From Liolophura sinensis (lineage: Eukaryota; Mollusca; Polyplacophora; Chitonida; Chitonidae): 64,000 nt of DNA. Location: positions 13,937,504-14,001,503 of the forward strand of contig NC_088298.1 in assembly GCF_032854445.1 (NCBI RefSeq), in the 5' to 3' direction. Shown here in pieces: positions 23,510 to 35,084 of the stretch. The translations under genes and the position numbers were made by a program. Numbering within the stretch: the stretch's first letter is position 1; every line of letters starts with the position of its first letter. Below the pieces are notes generated by a model. That model searched no databases. It saw nothing but the letters and a program-made list of their open reading frames with translations, and was not told where the DNA came from.

Positions 23510-24110
23510 GTTTTTGTCCTCACCCATCTAAACTCCTTGCCCATAAGTAAAGCGACACAGATCAGGTTAAATTACTTGGCCATTCTTCATTTAATCAAGC
23601 TAGCGATGTCCAACATGATCTCCCCTGATTTACTCAGCCTCTTCAAAGCCCTGAACTTTCCTTCATAAATATGCACGACTCATGGCCCAATCAGATTCCA
23701 CGACCGGCACCATAGTTGCTGACGATGATAGGAGTTAAAAAAAACATGGGATGTATCTGTAGTTACAAATATGCCGTGAATGGAATAAATTTATTTCACA
23801 GTAGACATAGAAAACTACTAGAACAAAAAATAACTCCCTGCACATAGACTTGTCAAAGGTTATCCTTGGGACGGTCATTTTAAAGCAACACAGGCATGAC
23901 AGAAATTAGTGGCGAAATGACAACAACATACGCTGCATTGGTTGTTCGACCGCTTTTAATGTCACCGGTAATGAGTGATAGCAGAGTGGTTTTCCTCTGC
24001 CTGTTCCTTTCGATAAAGGGACATTACCGTTCATAGCACTGTTTATTTCTGGTGTATAATGTTGTGTCAAGGAATGAATCAGAACTTAGATGCATTTGCT
24101 TCGAAGAAAG
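23510..24110. other. Intronic sequence, nothing recognised
   Basis: Part of the GPCR intron with no repeat or exon signature seen. Confidence 0.5.
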
Positions 24111-24116
24111 AAAACC

Positions 24117-24196
24117 GCTTCGGTGGCTTAATGGTTAGAGTGTGCGCCTCGAAGTCGGGAGACCCGGAAACAAACCCGGGTCGAGTAATAACAATT
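24117..24196 (+). mobile_element. tRNA-like SINE head fragment (family C type)
   Basis: CGCTTCGGTGGCTTAATGGT (A-box side) with GCCTCGAAGTCGGGAGACCC and CCCGGGTCGAGTAATA (B-box side). The first 20 bases match the head of the minus-strand element ending at 41,281. The sequence does not fold into a clean acceptor stem and lacks a body, so it is a SINE fragment rather than a tRNA gene. Confidence 0.65.
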
Positions 24197-24698
24197 TTAA
24201 ACATTACATACATTTGTTTTGTTTTGTTTTTTGAAGGAAGCAGCTGTAATTAACAAAAAATACGTGGGTTTTGTTAGCATGGGTGTACATATGAACCTAT
24301 ATCTGAAATACTTGGAGTAAAGTAAACTGAAATTAAGCATTTTAACATCAGTTTTAGAGCATTCGTTCTTGAAGTAATCGTACAAGATCCCTGTGGGAGA
24401 CAGGTTCAGTTTTCTGTCTATAATTCCTGAAAACCAATGAATTTGACAAGAGAAATAGTCTTTTGTCTTTGGGAGTTATCCCCCTTTGAATCAGGACATG
24501 AGGGGAAAATCAAGCAATGAACTCTTGTTTGACAGTCAGATGTATGTCATACCGTACGTTGATAATTTCATGACACGAAATTATATCTCAACAAAAGGTC
24601 ATCTTCTCGAATTGCGAAAAGTTGCAATTTCTGCTCAATTAGAATTACGTAAAACACTTACGTATATAAATACTCGATTATATTCATATGAGTGTATA

Positions 24699-24719
24699 TT
24701 TATTTATTTATTGATTGAT

Positions 24720-24790
<71 letters not shown>

Positions 24791-24921
24791 TTTCATTGGT
24801 GTTTTACGCCGTACTCAAGAATATTTCACTTATACAACGGCAGCCAGCATTATGGTGGGTGGAAACCGGGCAGAGCCCGGGGGAAACCCACGACCATCCG
24901 CAGGTTGCCGACAGACCACAC
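24699..24921 (-). mobile_element. SINE family A, 5'-truncated, expanded (TTTA)n tail
   Basis: About 95 bp of TTTA repeats (24,699-24,793) lead into CATTGGTGTTTTACGCCGTAC and the family A body, which stops at GGTTGCCGACAGACCA. A 9-bp target duplication GAGTGTATA flanks it (24,690-24,698 and 24,922-24,930). The long tail shows microsatellite growth after insertion. Confidence 0.94.
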
Positions 24922-24934
24922 GAGTGTATAGATT

Positions 24935-25400
24935 GATACATTTACTGGATATCATCGCATTACAAGGATTACGGCGACTTGTTAACTGGACGGGAAAGAC
25001 GTCGGTGTAGAAGACATTGGGCAAATATTTGTTGGTCATTGGGTGATTTCCGATTGATACCTGTTTTCCATTACTTCTCTTTTATTCACATTTATCAGTA
25101 GATGGAACAGTGCATCTATACTGAGTTACCAGTAACTATTGAAGGCGATAATTTTGGATGGCTGAATGAAACTCCCAAACCACCGGTTGCTGATTTGTAT
25201 CATTATGAGAATGTCGTAGCATAAACCCAGCATATCTGCAATACAACAGAAAAGACTACAGTACAGGAAGTAAAGCTTGAGAAGCAACGAAATGACCACA
25301 CGTAATCGATGAAATCTGGTTTCATGTCAGTTTGTCTCAGTTAGGTGTTTATTCTAACTGCTCTACTTTAAATAGTACTAACTCAGCCGTTATTACTACT
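24935..25400. other. 3' part of the GPCR intron
   Basis: No repeat recognised. A short frame runs through the acceptor into exon 2, but its upstream part has no receptor similarity and is intronic. Confidence 0.6.
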
Positions 25401-25410
25401 GTCTTTGCAG

Positions 25411-25928
25411 AGTACGCCGTCATCATGATGCTGCTGGCAAGTCTTAACAGTTGTTGTAACCCATGGATATACCTGGCATTCAGTGGAAATCTTCTCTATC
25501 ATATCATACCTTGTAAATCCTTAAAACCACAACGGAAATCGACCCAGTTCACCACGCAGCCAACGGGACAATCCAAATCCAGGAAAGACGGTGATTCCAT
25601 TGAAATGCCAATTCTGGAGGGCCGGGGATCGCTCACGGGGCAGTCTAGTCGATTCACTCGCTTAACGTCTTTAAAATGGGAAGTGAATTCCATCGAATCT
25701 TCTTCCCCGAAAAAGAGTCCCTCTCCTCGAAGTTCTTCTCTAAAGAGCCTCGTGTCTCCGCATGTGAACCGAAAGTTCCAAGTGAGGGAGTTGAACGCCG
25801 ACAGGGAAGCCACATCGGGGATGATGATATCCGAGAACACGGCAGTTTTACCCATGAGAAACGGACAAAAACAATGTTTGCTTGGGGAAACGGATTCTTT
25901 AGAATCTGTGCATTCTGCTGCCGTTTAA
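25411..25928 (+). CDS. Vasopressin/oxytocin (conopressin)-type GPCR, coding exon 2
   Basis: Encodes residue 329 (shared codon) to 499 or 500 and the TAA stop. It supplies TM7 with the family signature ASLNSCCNPWIY (about 338-349, NPxxY motif included) and a ~150-residue cytoplasmic tail. Cys363 just after helix 8 is a candidate palmitoylation site. The tail is rich in Ser, Lys and Arg with several SP sites (SPKKSPSPRSSS), suitable for kinase and arrestin control, and is longer than in most family members. The last residues SAAV do not make a class I PDZ ligand. Splicing at this loop matches the intron position known in vertebrate oxytocin and V1 receptors. No canonical AATAAA was seen shortly downstream, so the 3' end is open. 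Confidence 0.93.
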
Positions 25929-27090
25929 ATTTTGTATAGATTTCCCTAAAACATCGGCTTGACATTTCCATATGGATACATACTGATGGATTACCTTTGT
26001 CATAAATATTCATTAATAGTGTGAGTGGCCTATGCTACTAATCCTCCCCTGATCGCACGACGATTAGGAATATTGTTTTCATTTGCTGACACATTATCCT
26101 CTAAAAAGCGGAAGTGAATTCTCCCGTCAGAAGCGTTACAATGATATTATACGTATGTTAAAGGAGACGAAAACTTAAAATTGTGAAACTACAGGCTGAA
26201 AAGAGCACATTTTTTTCTATCTGGTGCTGCCTGCTGCATAATTTTGCGATTTTTCCTCGCCACACACGTACAGCCTGAAAACGGCAAAGCTGGCATAAAT
26301 CGCTGAGTCCATCGCGTCCTCCATCTTTAAAACCCTGTAATTTATACTGGGGGTGTGTTGCCTCTGTTCCAATGAGAGTCGTTAAAACTGCCGGCTTGTT
26401 CGTGTAAACTCGGAACCTACGTCCAACATTCCGGTGTCCCGATCGTTAATCGGAAAACGAACTGTACTTTTCGCTACCTCCTGGGAAGAAGAGCTCTACC
26501 CGAAATGTACGAACTGCACATTGGCGGTTTCCAACGGCAATTCTCCTCCTAACACAGAAGACTTCAGGACTAGTTCTTAGGCAAAATGGAGTCGCCCACA
26601 GCGGATTTTGGCGCTGACTTTATTTATAAGTTATCAACTTGAGGTACATATTAGAACTTTTTATGGCATGCACCTGCGAAGAAATGCATACTCTTTTCAA
26701 TGGTATTTGTTTAATATTTAAGTTTTCTTCTTCTTTAAGAGTGTGCACCTCGGTTACACAGGAGAATAATTCCTTCTTTCTGGTTAGGTATGCGTTTCTT
26801 GCTTCGTTGTTATTTTTTTCTTTCTGTGCTCGATAAGTTCAAGACAAGGACGAGTGTTTCTGACAGTGATGATAGTCGTAGAAGTGCAGTTATCACGGTA
26901 GTCAGAGATTCCTTTGGCCTTCATCTATAAATAGCTGACCAGATTTATGAATAATCAGTGAGAAAAACGATTAAAGCGGCAAAGAATGGAATGTCACTTG
27001 ACTTGCGTTCAGCATCTGATCTACTGGTACGTCTTATGAATTCCACATGTACCATGATTTTTATCACAAGACAAAAAAAAGACTAGCCAA
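25929..27090. other. Sequence downstream of the GPCR gene
   Basis: Includes a higher-G+C block about 26,270-26,610 (TCCATCTTTAAAACCCTG, GAGCTCTACCCGAAATGTAC) that differs from its A+T-rich flanks. It may be an unclassified repeat or 3' untranslated sequence. No coding feature recognised. Confidence 0.4.
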
Positions 27091-27094
27091 TTAT

Positions 27095-27185
27095 ATATTT
27101 GACCGGTGTTGTATGCCTCATTCAGGAAGGATTCAATTATACCTCACCTGCCAGGCTTATGTTTGGAGGAAACCACTGATCAAGT
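27095..27185 (-). mobile_element. Old SINE-like remnant
   Basis: TTTGACCGGTGTTGTATGCC, then CCTGCCAGGCTTATGTTTGG and AGGAAACCACTGATCA follow the order of the family A complement with heavy divergence. Confidence 0.4.
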
Positions 27186-27439
27186 AAAGACATTCGCCTA
27201 AGTTTTCACTGTGTCATTTTAATTCTTCAGAAGTCATAATAATAAAAAGGCTCAATGTTGAAAAGTAAATGTACCGCGTACAACCTTTATTGTCTGAAAT
27301 CTTCCAAATGTGTTACTGCAAATATGTACAGGTCTCACACTTTGGCATATAGATACAAAATTGAGTAAATCTGTGCACAACTTCAACAATCCTGGCACTG
27401 CTGATGAGTTGCTGGTACTTTAATCATCGGTGAATGTCG

Positions 27440-28385
27440 ACAAAGCATTAAAAACGCACCAGAGGTAAAATGTGGAACTGATGCTAATCCAAATTTTATT
27501 TGGTGTTGGCGGTGTATTACATTCACACTCGGATAAGTCATATATGCATTAGTAATAACAAGTGGCGTTGGAAGTGCACAATTTTAATACACAGGAAGTG
27601 GAACATACAAGAGGTCCGATGGGATCACCCCTGTTTGCAATGCATGCCACATAACACCTTCTCGTGGACACTAACAGTCTCTGGATAACAGCTTGTGGGA
27701 TCCTACGTCACTCATGTTGTAGCCTAGGACAAACTCTGGATCTCTAACGTTGGCGATTTGGGGTTGACGTCCGATTCGCGCTCGATGGGAGATTGATTGG
27801 GAGATAAGGCAGGTCATATCATTGTCTGTTGTACATTATTCTGGATCAGGAAATCCATAGAAGCACATGCTGTATGTGCTCTGGTATTGTCCTGTTGCAG
27901 CTAGCCCAGTTGACGGAAACGGAGGACAACGCGATGTCTTAAAATGGCGTCTCTGTAGTAAACTGCATTAACACGACCAATGATACAGGTGATGAAAAGT
28001 GATACTCTCCCATACCATCACACTTCCACCACCACGCCGATCACACAATCAAGATAACGTTCACCACCACAGGCCAGAGAACGCTATGCCAGTGTCGAAG
28101 TAGCAGTTGTCTGTTCTGTCTTGTGATGGCACTGTGGTGACATCCAAACCTTGCTGCTATGACCCTTGTAGTCAGGCCAGCTTCAGTCAACGCAATGGCT
28201 CATTCCCGATCCTCACGTGTTCCCGCTACACGGATTGTGCGGATAGCCTTTGAATGTCTTCCCTTTATACCCCATTTCTGCACCCAAAGGTAATGTCTAT
28301 TTGAAATTGTTGTGCTTTTATTGTGTAAAAACGTGCTTTTCAGTCCTGTTCCCTTTTGCGTTTTGGTGACGACTCACACAAAGGC
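27440..28385 (-). mobile_element. Tc1/mariner-like element, deleted copy 1
   Basis: The reverse complement matches 30,776-31,738 (+) over nearly its whole length. Both contain GCAGAAATGGGGTATAAAGG near one end and CAACACCAAATAA near the other. The decayed frame keeps a helix-turn-helix-like part (LTEAGLTTRVIAARFG) and traces of the DDE catalytic part, with stops and frameshifts. It has the same internal deletion as copy 2: the DNA-binding part runs directly into the segment that normally precedes the catalytic Asp. Not functional. Confidence 0.82.
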
Positions 28386-28389
28386 TATC

Positions 28390-29625
28390 AAACGTGACAA
28401 TACCTTTGGAGCACCATTAACCATTATTTCCGTTGTTATTCTCAAACTATCATGATATTTTCATAGATTCATGTTGGTGCGTTTTTAAAGCGAGTCAGTA
28501 TATTATGTGTCTGTGTCATCAGAATAAATTTGCGAAGTGTGTGATAAAAGTCCCAACAGAGGTTGATTTTCTCATAAATAGCAATGAACGACACTTATTC
28601 GTAAAAACCAAATATCACGTGTTCTGTAAATGCTATTTTCCTTTTTCGTTATTGGGTCCGGCCGTTATAAGCGATTAAGAACCCATATTGTTGTTGCATT
28701 TTATTTAATTTTATGCCTAATGTGAAAATAGATAACCAAATCGACAAGGTTTTCTTTTTCAAAAGTGTATTAGCATACTGACATTAGGTTAGGTTTTATT
28801 GTCAGACTTTGAGCGAAACCCAGCAGCCAATCACAGGAGCTGTAGTTCAGTTTGACCCCACATATGATACAGTGAGGAGAGACCAGATTGGTTGACGGGT
28901 CGATCGTCATCAGAGAGTTAGCCTCGCCCACTAGTTGGTTTTCCAGGCCTTCTTGGAAAAAGGGAAATAACTTTTATTAGATCCGAGTCAGAATGTGGCT
29001 GAAAACTTTAGCTTGAAAGAACAACCTGATAACATTTCTCCCTTCTTTTTGCTTATAACATTGCAGCAAAACATATAATGGCGGCGTTTTTCAAAGGTCT
29101 AATTAGAATCAGTGAAATGAAAATATCATTTATATTTTCGCCAAAGCGTACAGATGGAAAAGGAAATAATCTTGATTCTACATCGGCCTACATTTCTCTG
29201 GCAAAGCAGAATGTATTTCCAAAAGCGTTTCTTTTATGGGTATAGAATGCCCATAACCTTTGACTTTTATGTTGATACTAACAAATATGCACCGTTCACG
29301 GCATAAAGTGTAGGCATGTACACTATGTATAGTGTAGTTATTTTAATTTCATTTTTGTTCTCTTTGTTTTTCACATAATTTTGTTGCGTTGTATACCTGA
29401 ATGTGAGGGTCAGTTAAGCTTTTCATGCGAAATTGTAGTTTTAGGTGTTATTTCGGTAACAAAATGATGCACAACTGTATGCCAGTAGTGTGTCATACAT
29501 ACAGGTAAATGTGAGTTCCTACCTTTATCTATATTGTGTAAACACAGGTTATACAAATAAAGGCCCTGTGTTACGATGGATATCAATCGAGACCATTAAA
29601 GTAGAAGAAAGCTAAAATATGAAGT
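28390..29625. other. Noncoding stretch between the Tc1-like copies
   Basis: No gene or repeat recognised. 28,790-29,000 is slightly more G+C-rich. Confidence 0.45.
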
Positions 29626-29629
29626 AATC

Positions 29630-30058
29630 TTCATCATACAAACAACTGAAAACTGTGCGTAAGAATACTTTCATTTAGATTTTTTTTAGACTTTTTTAAG
29701 AGTGTGGGCTTTATGAGCCAAACTGCCGGTATCTAAGAACTCTGACGTCACATCACCTTTTTTCGCTGTTGTTCACCAGAAGGAAGGAATTTTGGGGAAT
29801 CTTCTATCCGTAATCTTTTACTCATAGGTAAAAAGAGTTATTCCAACATTCAGTGTTGTGATTAGAGTTGGAAAAACTCCCAGAGTTCCTACCCTCTGAT
29901 AGTATGGTCCATAAACCTACCTTAGAATTCAAATCTTTGAGCGCATTTAACTCTTTTCACAAAATTTTTTAAAAATAAATAGAAGTATATTTATACATAG
30001 TTTAATGTGGTCTATTTAGTGATGCCTACTTTGATCTTTAGATGTCTTTTCCTTTAAT
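29630..30058 (-). repeat. Dispersed repeat R1, copy 2
   Basis: Reverse-complement match to 4578-4954; see that entry for the shared landmarks. This copy is about 50 bp longer because of small insertions. Confidence 0.75.
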
Positions 30059-30059
30059 A

Positions 30060-30775
30060 GACGAGTGATACCCCCAGTAACAGGGTCGAGAGATGTATAA
30101 TCTTTTCTCACACTACGGAAACTTTTCACATTTTAAGTCGTTTAAACACAACCAGATCAGATTTAAACACCACGAGTTTCGCTACCTTTTTCATAGTCCT
30201 AAAAATCTATAAGATCAGAAGCTTTTTTACCGTTTGAAAATGAGGCATGAACATTACGAAACACAACACAGGCCACACAAAATAAGCCTCTTGATGACTA
30301 ATACTTACAGGTGAAGTAAAACAAATGTACCGTTTTATTCGAAAAGATATTATTTACACCTAGAAAAACTATCTGCAAAAAGCAGCCTTTTAATTTTCTG
30401 CGAAGATCATTCCCGCAGTTGTGTATATGTGCACCCCCTGACCAAGTTTGCACTGGAATTTCGTAGCAGTCTGAGGTGGAGCCAGTGAAGGCGAGTATTT
30501 GTCGGGTGATATCATCAGTTTTACAAAACACAATGGCAATAAATTTGAGAAATCGCTAAGGAAGTCAAAGAAGACAACTGCAAGTGACAAAGAACTTTCA
30601 CGAGGAAAGCTTACTATTGATAAAATCGTATAACACTGACAGATTTGTTGAAAAGACGCACGTGAAAACGTCGACCAACAGCAACACGTCTTTATTTAAT
30701 AAATCCGTGTCTGGTTACGTGGTTGTAAACTTTGTAGATTTAGATATGCTAACCCGACACATGAATACATAAAAA
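30060..30775. other. Noncoding stretch, no gene recognised
   Basis: Short chance frames only. Confidence 0.45.
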
Positions 30776-31738
30776 TATCATGATAGTTTAAGAATAAGAA
30801 TTTGTGTGCGCCGTCATCAAAACGCATCAGGACACACTAGTGAAAAACACGTTTTTACACAAGAAAAGCACGAAAAATTCAAAGAGTATACTTTTGGGTG
30901 CAGAAATGGGGTATAAAGGGAAGACATTCAAAGGCTATCCGCAAAATCGCTATAGCAGTGGAACAGTATGGAAGATACAGTACCGTGAATAACATCTGAG
31001 GAACCGGAACGCGCCATTGCCTTGACTGAAGTTGGTCTAACTACAAGGGCCATAGCAGCAAGGTTTGAATGATACCACTGTACCATCAAAGGACAGAACA
31101 GACAATTGCTACTTCGACACTGGCATGGCGTTTTCTTCTCTGACGAATTCGTCTCAGGAACGCTGACGGCGGTGGTGAACGTTATCTTGATGATTGTGTT
31201 GTGCAGACTTGATCGGTGGGACGGCGGAAGCGTGATGGTTTGGGGCGGTATCACTTTTCATCACAAAAGTGATGTATGCACTGGTCGTGTTAATGCAGTT
31301 TACTCCAGGGACGCCATTTTAATACGTCACGTGGTCCCCTGTTTCCGCCAACATGGACCAGCTGAATACTTTCCAACAGGACAACGTCACAGCACAAACA
31401 GCACGTGCTTCTATGGACTTCCTGTCACAGAATAATATACATGTTACGACATGGCCTGCCTTATCTCCCGATCTAACGTCCATCGAGCACTTGTGGGACT
31501 TAACAAGGGACAACGCGGTCTTAAATCGCCAGCGTTAGAGATCTCGTACTTGTCCTACAAGTAGGATACCACAAGCTGTTATTCAGAAACTGTTAGTGCC
31601 CATGAGAAGGCGTTGTGTGGCATGCATTGTAAACACTTGTCATTACTCATGCGCAATTTGAATGCAATAAGCCGTCAACACCAAATAATATATTGTTTAG
31701 CATCAATTCCACTTTTTACCTCTGCATTTTTAATGTAT
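30776..31738 (+). mobile_element. Tc1/mariner-like element, deleted copy 2
   Basis: The decayed transposase of the IS630-Tc1-mariner superfamily is readable in pieces. 31,010-31,080 carries a helix-turn-helix-like part (LTEVGLTTRAIAARF). About 31,106-31,340 holds the first catalytic region (FFSDEF, then MVWGGITFHHKSD). 31,353-31,538 holds the end, with FQQDNVTAQTAR and WPALSPDLTSIEHLWD, the usual Tc1 C-terminal signatures. The pieces are in different frames and roughly 100 codons between the DNA-binding part and FFSDEF are missing. Target duplications and clean terminal inverted repeats were not found. Confidence 0.88.
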
Positions 31739-31739
31739 T

Positions 31740-32395
31740 TCAGTATATAAGAAATAAACAATTTATCACATTCTTGATAGGAATCTCACTGGAAATAAGA
31801 ATTGCTACATTACTAGAGACATTAAATCGCCGTCTGCAAAAAACTTATATATTACTATGTTCAAAAAAAGCCAGATTTAGGGCTATAAATAGCCGATTTA
31901 TTTAGTGATCCCTACAAATGGTTGAAGTTGTTTCTGGACTAACAGAGGGCCTTTACTACACACTTTGATCACAACTAGAATGATTATTATCACTATCTGA
32001 TAAATCAGGGCGTGAACAATTAACAATACATGAACATCACTGAAAAGCAGTTTTTGATTAACCAGCTGAGTGAAACACTGAGTTTTACATCGTTGTAGTT
32101 CGTCCATGATTTGCTCAATCCCTGGATTGTCTCAGAGTAATTGTTTTGGTTTAACTTCTGCATTACATGTTTTCTATCTGAGCAAAGAAATAACATAAGT
32201 TATATGTATGCACAATGTATTTGCGGCATGCCTTTCTTAATATTTGTGACATTGCTCAATTTTGACTCCGTTAATTGCTTCATTCATTCAGACTTCAAAA
32301 GTGACAAGAATAGAATCCACAATCACCTGTTGAGATACACATACATTTGAACTTTGTATTGGTATGTGAGATTTTTGGAGTGAAAGATAGTTATT
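31740..32395. other. Noncoding stretch, no gene recognised
   Basis: Nothing recognised apart from TTTATTTAGTGATCCCTAC at 31,896, which resembles one end of repeat R1. Confidence 0.4.
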
Positions 32396-32399
32396 CATT

Positions 32400-32790
32400 C
32401 TTTAAAACTAATTAAATTGTAAAGTTACTACATTAATGTGATTTTTATCTTGTTCCCCGGTACATACATTAAAATGCATGAATGAACTGCTTGAATGTCC
32501 GTGTAGCAGATAAATGTTTTATTTAAGATATTTTAATTCTGACCGCCGTCGTATAAATGAAATATTCTTGAGGACGGAGTAAAACACCAATCAAATAAAT
32601 AGATTTATGGTAACGGTAATAATATACAATGCATACTGTATTTAGTCAGTTGTGAATGTTTTGATCGCAACAAATTAAATTGTAACAATACTAGGTTGTT
32701 TTTTATTCGGTTCCCCCTATACATACATGTACATGCATGATTGTCCATGCAGCAGATAAATATTTTATTTAAAGTGTTTTCGTAAAAAAA
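32400..32790 (+). repeat. Two-copy ~110-bp direct repeat with a SINE end between
   Basis: Segments at about 32,412-32,530 and 32,672-32,782 both read AAATTGTAA..., a TTATC/TTATTC-TTGTTCCCC/GGTTCCCCC block, ACATACAT, GCATGA, TGTCC, and GCAGATAAAT followed by TTTATTTAA. A truncated family A SINE end (32,538-32,604) sits between them. Confidence 0.7.
32538..32604 (+). mobile_element. SINE family A, 3' end only
   Basis: GACCGCCGTCGTATAAATGA, ATATTCTTGAGGACGGAG and TAAAACACCAATCAAATAAA: the last ~65 bp of family A, strongly 5'-truncated as expected from incomplete reverse transcription. Confidence 0.9.
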
Positions 32791-32829
32791 AATTGAAAAT
32801 ATTATCGATATTAACATGACATAAATTTA

Positions 32830-34020
32830 TTCACAACTTAACGTTCGATACTAAAAGCACACATCTAAATTATAATTCAGACATCATGCATAAATGTATC
32901 AATTATTTAAAAAAAACAGTAGTGATTGTAAATTTACAATTTATACATTGTTTCATCATACATCATCATCATACACCTGTTTTATCAAACATCTACATCC
33001 CATGGTAATAATATACCAGACTTACTGTCAGTTGTGAACATTTTATTTGGAATAATTTAAATACGATTAAAAGCAAAAAAAAATTTTTCTGTCCTCAAAA
33101 TACTGAATGAGGTTCACTTCTTTTTCATGAAATCTGTTACTTTTGAGTTACCTTTGAGTTGCTTTTAGCTGTATAATGTTTGTAAATAGTGCTTTGAATC
33201 ATTCCTTTAAAATTGACAGTAACCAAATTCTAAGGTGAAGTATTTCTGTAAATTTGCTGTTTCACTTCACACAAACTGATTGTTCTAAAGACGGATCTTG
33301 CGGCACCTTAGTGCTGTCTAAAGAAATATGAATACTAATACAGTCTTAATGCATTTTTATGCAAAGAACATCCCTTCAAAGGGTATATCTGCATCTTTTA
33401 TTTCTTAAGATTTTTTGTTGTTGTTGAAAATAGTTTTACCCTAAATCACGGAATAACACACCAGTTATTATTAACCAAGAAGTTCTTTTTCGTCTGTATA
33501 ATTTTTTCTTTGTTGACCTATTGCTGCCTGTCACAGAGGTTTGTTGTCTTCTTGAACTTTCTTTTTTAAAATCCACAATTAGATGTAATAAGTAGTGTTT
33601 TCAGACCTCGAACTCAGTGGAGGACAAACAAACGTTTACGTGACAGCGTTACACTCGCTGTCACAGAAGTAATACAGCGTGTGAAACCGTTCGCCAGAAA
33701 AGGAATCGCCGAGTTCGTGACTCTGAGTAGAAGGGTTATGGCTTGCCCTTTAGCATAAAAATAATTCCAGTTTGTAAACGTGATTATCATTGGTTAACAC
33801 TTTATGACGTTGACCATGCAGTTAAAATTGCTTTATGGAATTTAGGGCATTAACTAGGTCCGAATATTACTATAAGAAATGAATGATTCTTATATTCTGT
33901 GCATTTCGTGACAATAAAAAGGCCTTTCTCTTCCACAACGTTGCCCGTTCCTAGGGCGTTATTTGTGGTCAATTCTTTATTTATCAAGTTTATGAAACAT
34001 AAGTTTATTTGGCTGCTGAG
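32830..34020. other. Noncoding stretch, no gene recognised
   Basis: A+T-rich. Contains a short ATCATCAT run near 32,955-32,975 but no gene. Confidence 0.5.
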
Positions 34021-34025
34021 AATGA

Positions 34026-34300
<275 letters not shown>

Positions 34301-34392
34301 AAACTACTTGCCAATATAAATAAACAGCACAAAGAGAAGAGCCAGAGCAGCGAAGACAGTGTGATAGAAGTACAGCTTAGAGAGAAAAACGG

Positions 34393-34606
34393 GGCCTCCG
34401 TGGCTCAGTTGCTTAGCGCGCTAGCGCAGCGTATTGACCCAGAAGCCTCTCACCAATGCGGTTTCTGTGAGTTGAAGTCCAACTCATGCTGGCTTCCTCT
34501 GTATGTGGGCAGGTCTGTCAGCAACCTGCGAATGGTCGTGTGTTTCCCCCGGGCTATGCCAGGTTTCCTCCCACCATAATGCTTGCCGCCGTCGTACAAG
34601 TGAAAT
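34393..34606 (+). mobile_element. SINE family A, 3'-truncated
   Basis: Head GGGGCCTCCGTGGCTCAGTTG to GCCGTCGTACAAGTGAAAT; the ATTCTTGAGTA..AATCAAAT end is missing. A 23-bp direct repeat with one mismatch, GAGCAGCGAAGACAGTGTGA plus TAG, lies at 34,345-34,367 and 34,607-34,629. It is longer than the other target duplications here and separated from the SINE head by 25 bp. Confidence 0.88.
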
Positions 34607-34796
34607 GAGCAGCGATGACAGTGTGATAGCTGGCAAACGGTGACACGTAACCGGTGAAATATCAATTTACTTCAGTTCAGATTTTATTCTAACTGTTCAA
34701 GTAAATGCATAAATAATAGCAAATTACACGCTCCCTAGCTCCATGGCTAGAGCAGAATTAGGTTTAAAAAATGCAGTAAGGTTAATTGCAATTGAG

Positions 34797-35022
34797 AGGC
34801 CTCCGTGGCTCAGTTGGTTAGCACGCTAGCGCAACGTAATGACCCAGGAGCCTCCCACCAATGCGGTCGATTTGAGTTCAAGTCCAGCTCATGCCGGATT
34901 CCTCTCTGGCCGTACGTGGGAAAGACTGCCAGCAATGCTCGTGGGTTTCCACTCACCATGCTGGCCGCCGTCGTATAAGTGAAATATTCTTGAGTACCAA
35001 TCAAATAAATAAATAAATAAAA
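34797..35022 (+). mobile_element. SINE family A, internally deleted
   Basis: Complete head (GAGGCCTCCGTGGCTCAGTT) and AAAT-type tail, with small losses in the body (CAGCAATGCTCGTGGG, and AGTACCAATC in place of AGTACGGCGTAAAACACCAATC). Confidence 0.9.
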
Positions 35023-35084
35023 AAATAATGGAAATTTATTAGGCGTCACTGATCTAAAATTACTCAAAATGCTGTGTTGTCATC

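Larger units (their letters stand above)
22826..25410 (+). other. Intron of the GPCR gene (phase 1, between TM6 and TM7)
   Basis: The donor GTAAGTGG follows AAAAGC. The acceptor is TACTGTCTTTGCAG, directly before AGTACGCC. Splicing joins C and AG into CAG (Gln329). The loop length so produced differs by only one residue from the vertebrate oxytocin receptor, which supports the model. The intron carries family A SINEs at 23,222 and 24,699 and a tRNA-like SINE head at 24,117. Confidence 0.9.

Noticed and set aside
24117-24196. A tRNA gene
   Set aside because: A and B boxes are present but no proper acceptor stem; it matches SINE heads in the window.
21841-25928. CCAP/NPS-type receptor identity
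   Set aside because: TM3-TM5 resemble that group in places, but ASLNSCCNPWIY in TM7 and the kept ligand-contact residues point to the vasopressin/oxytocin group.
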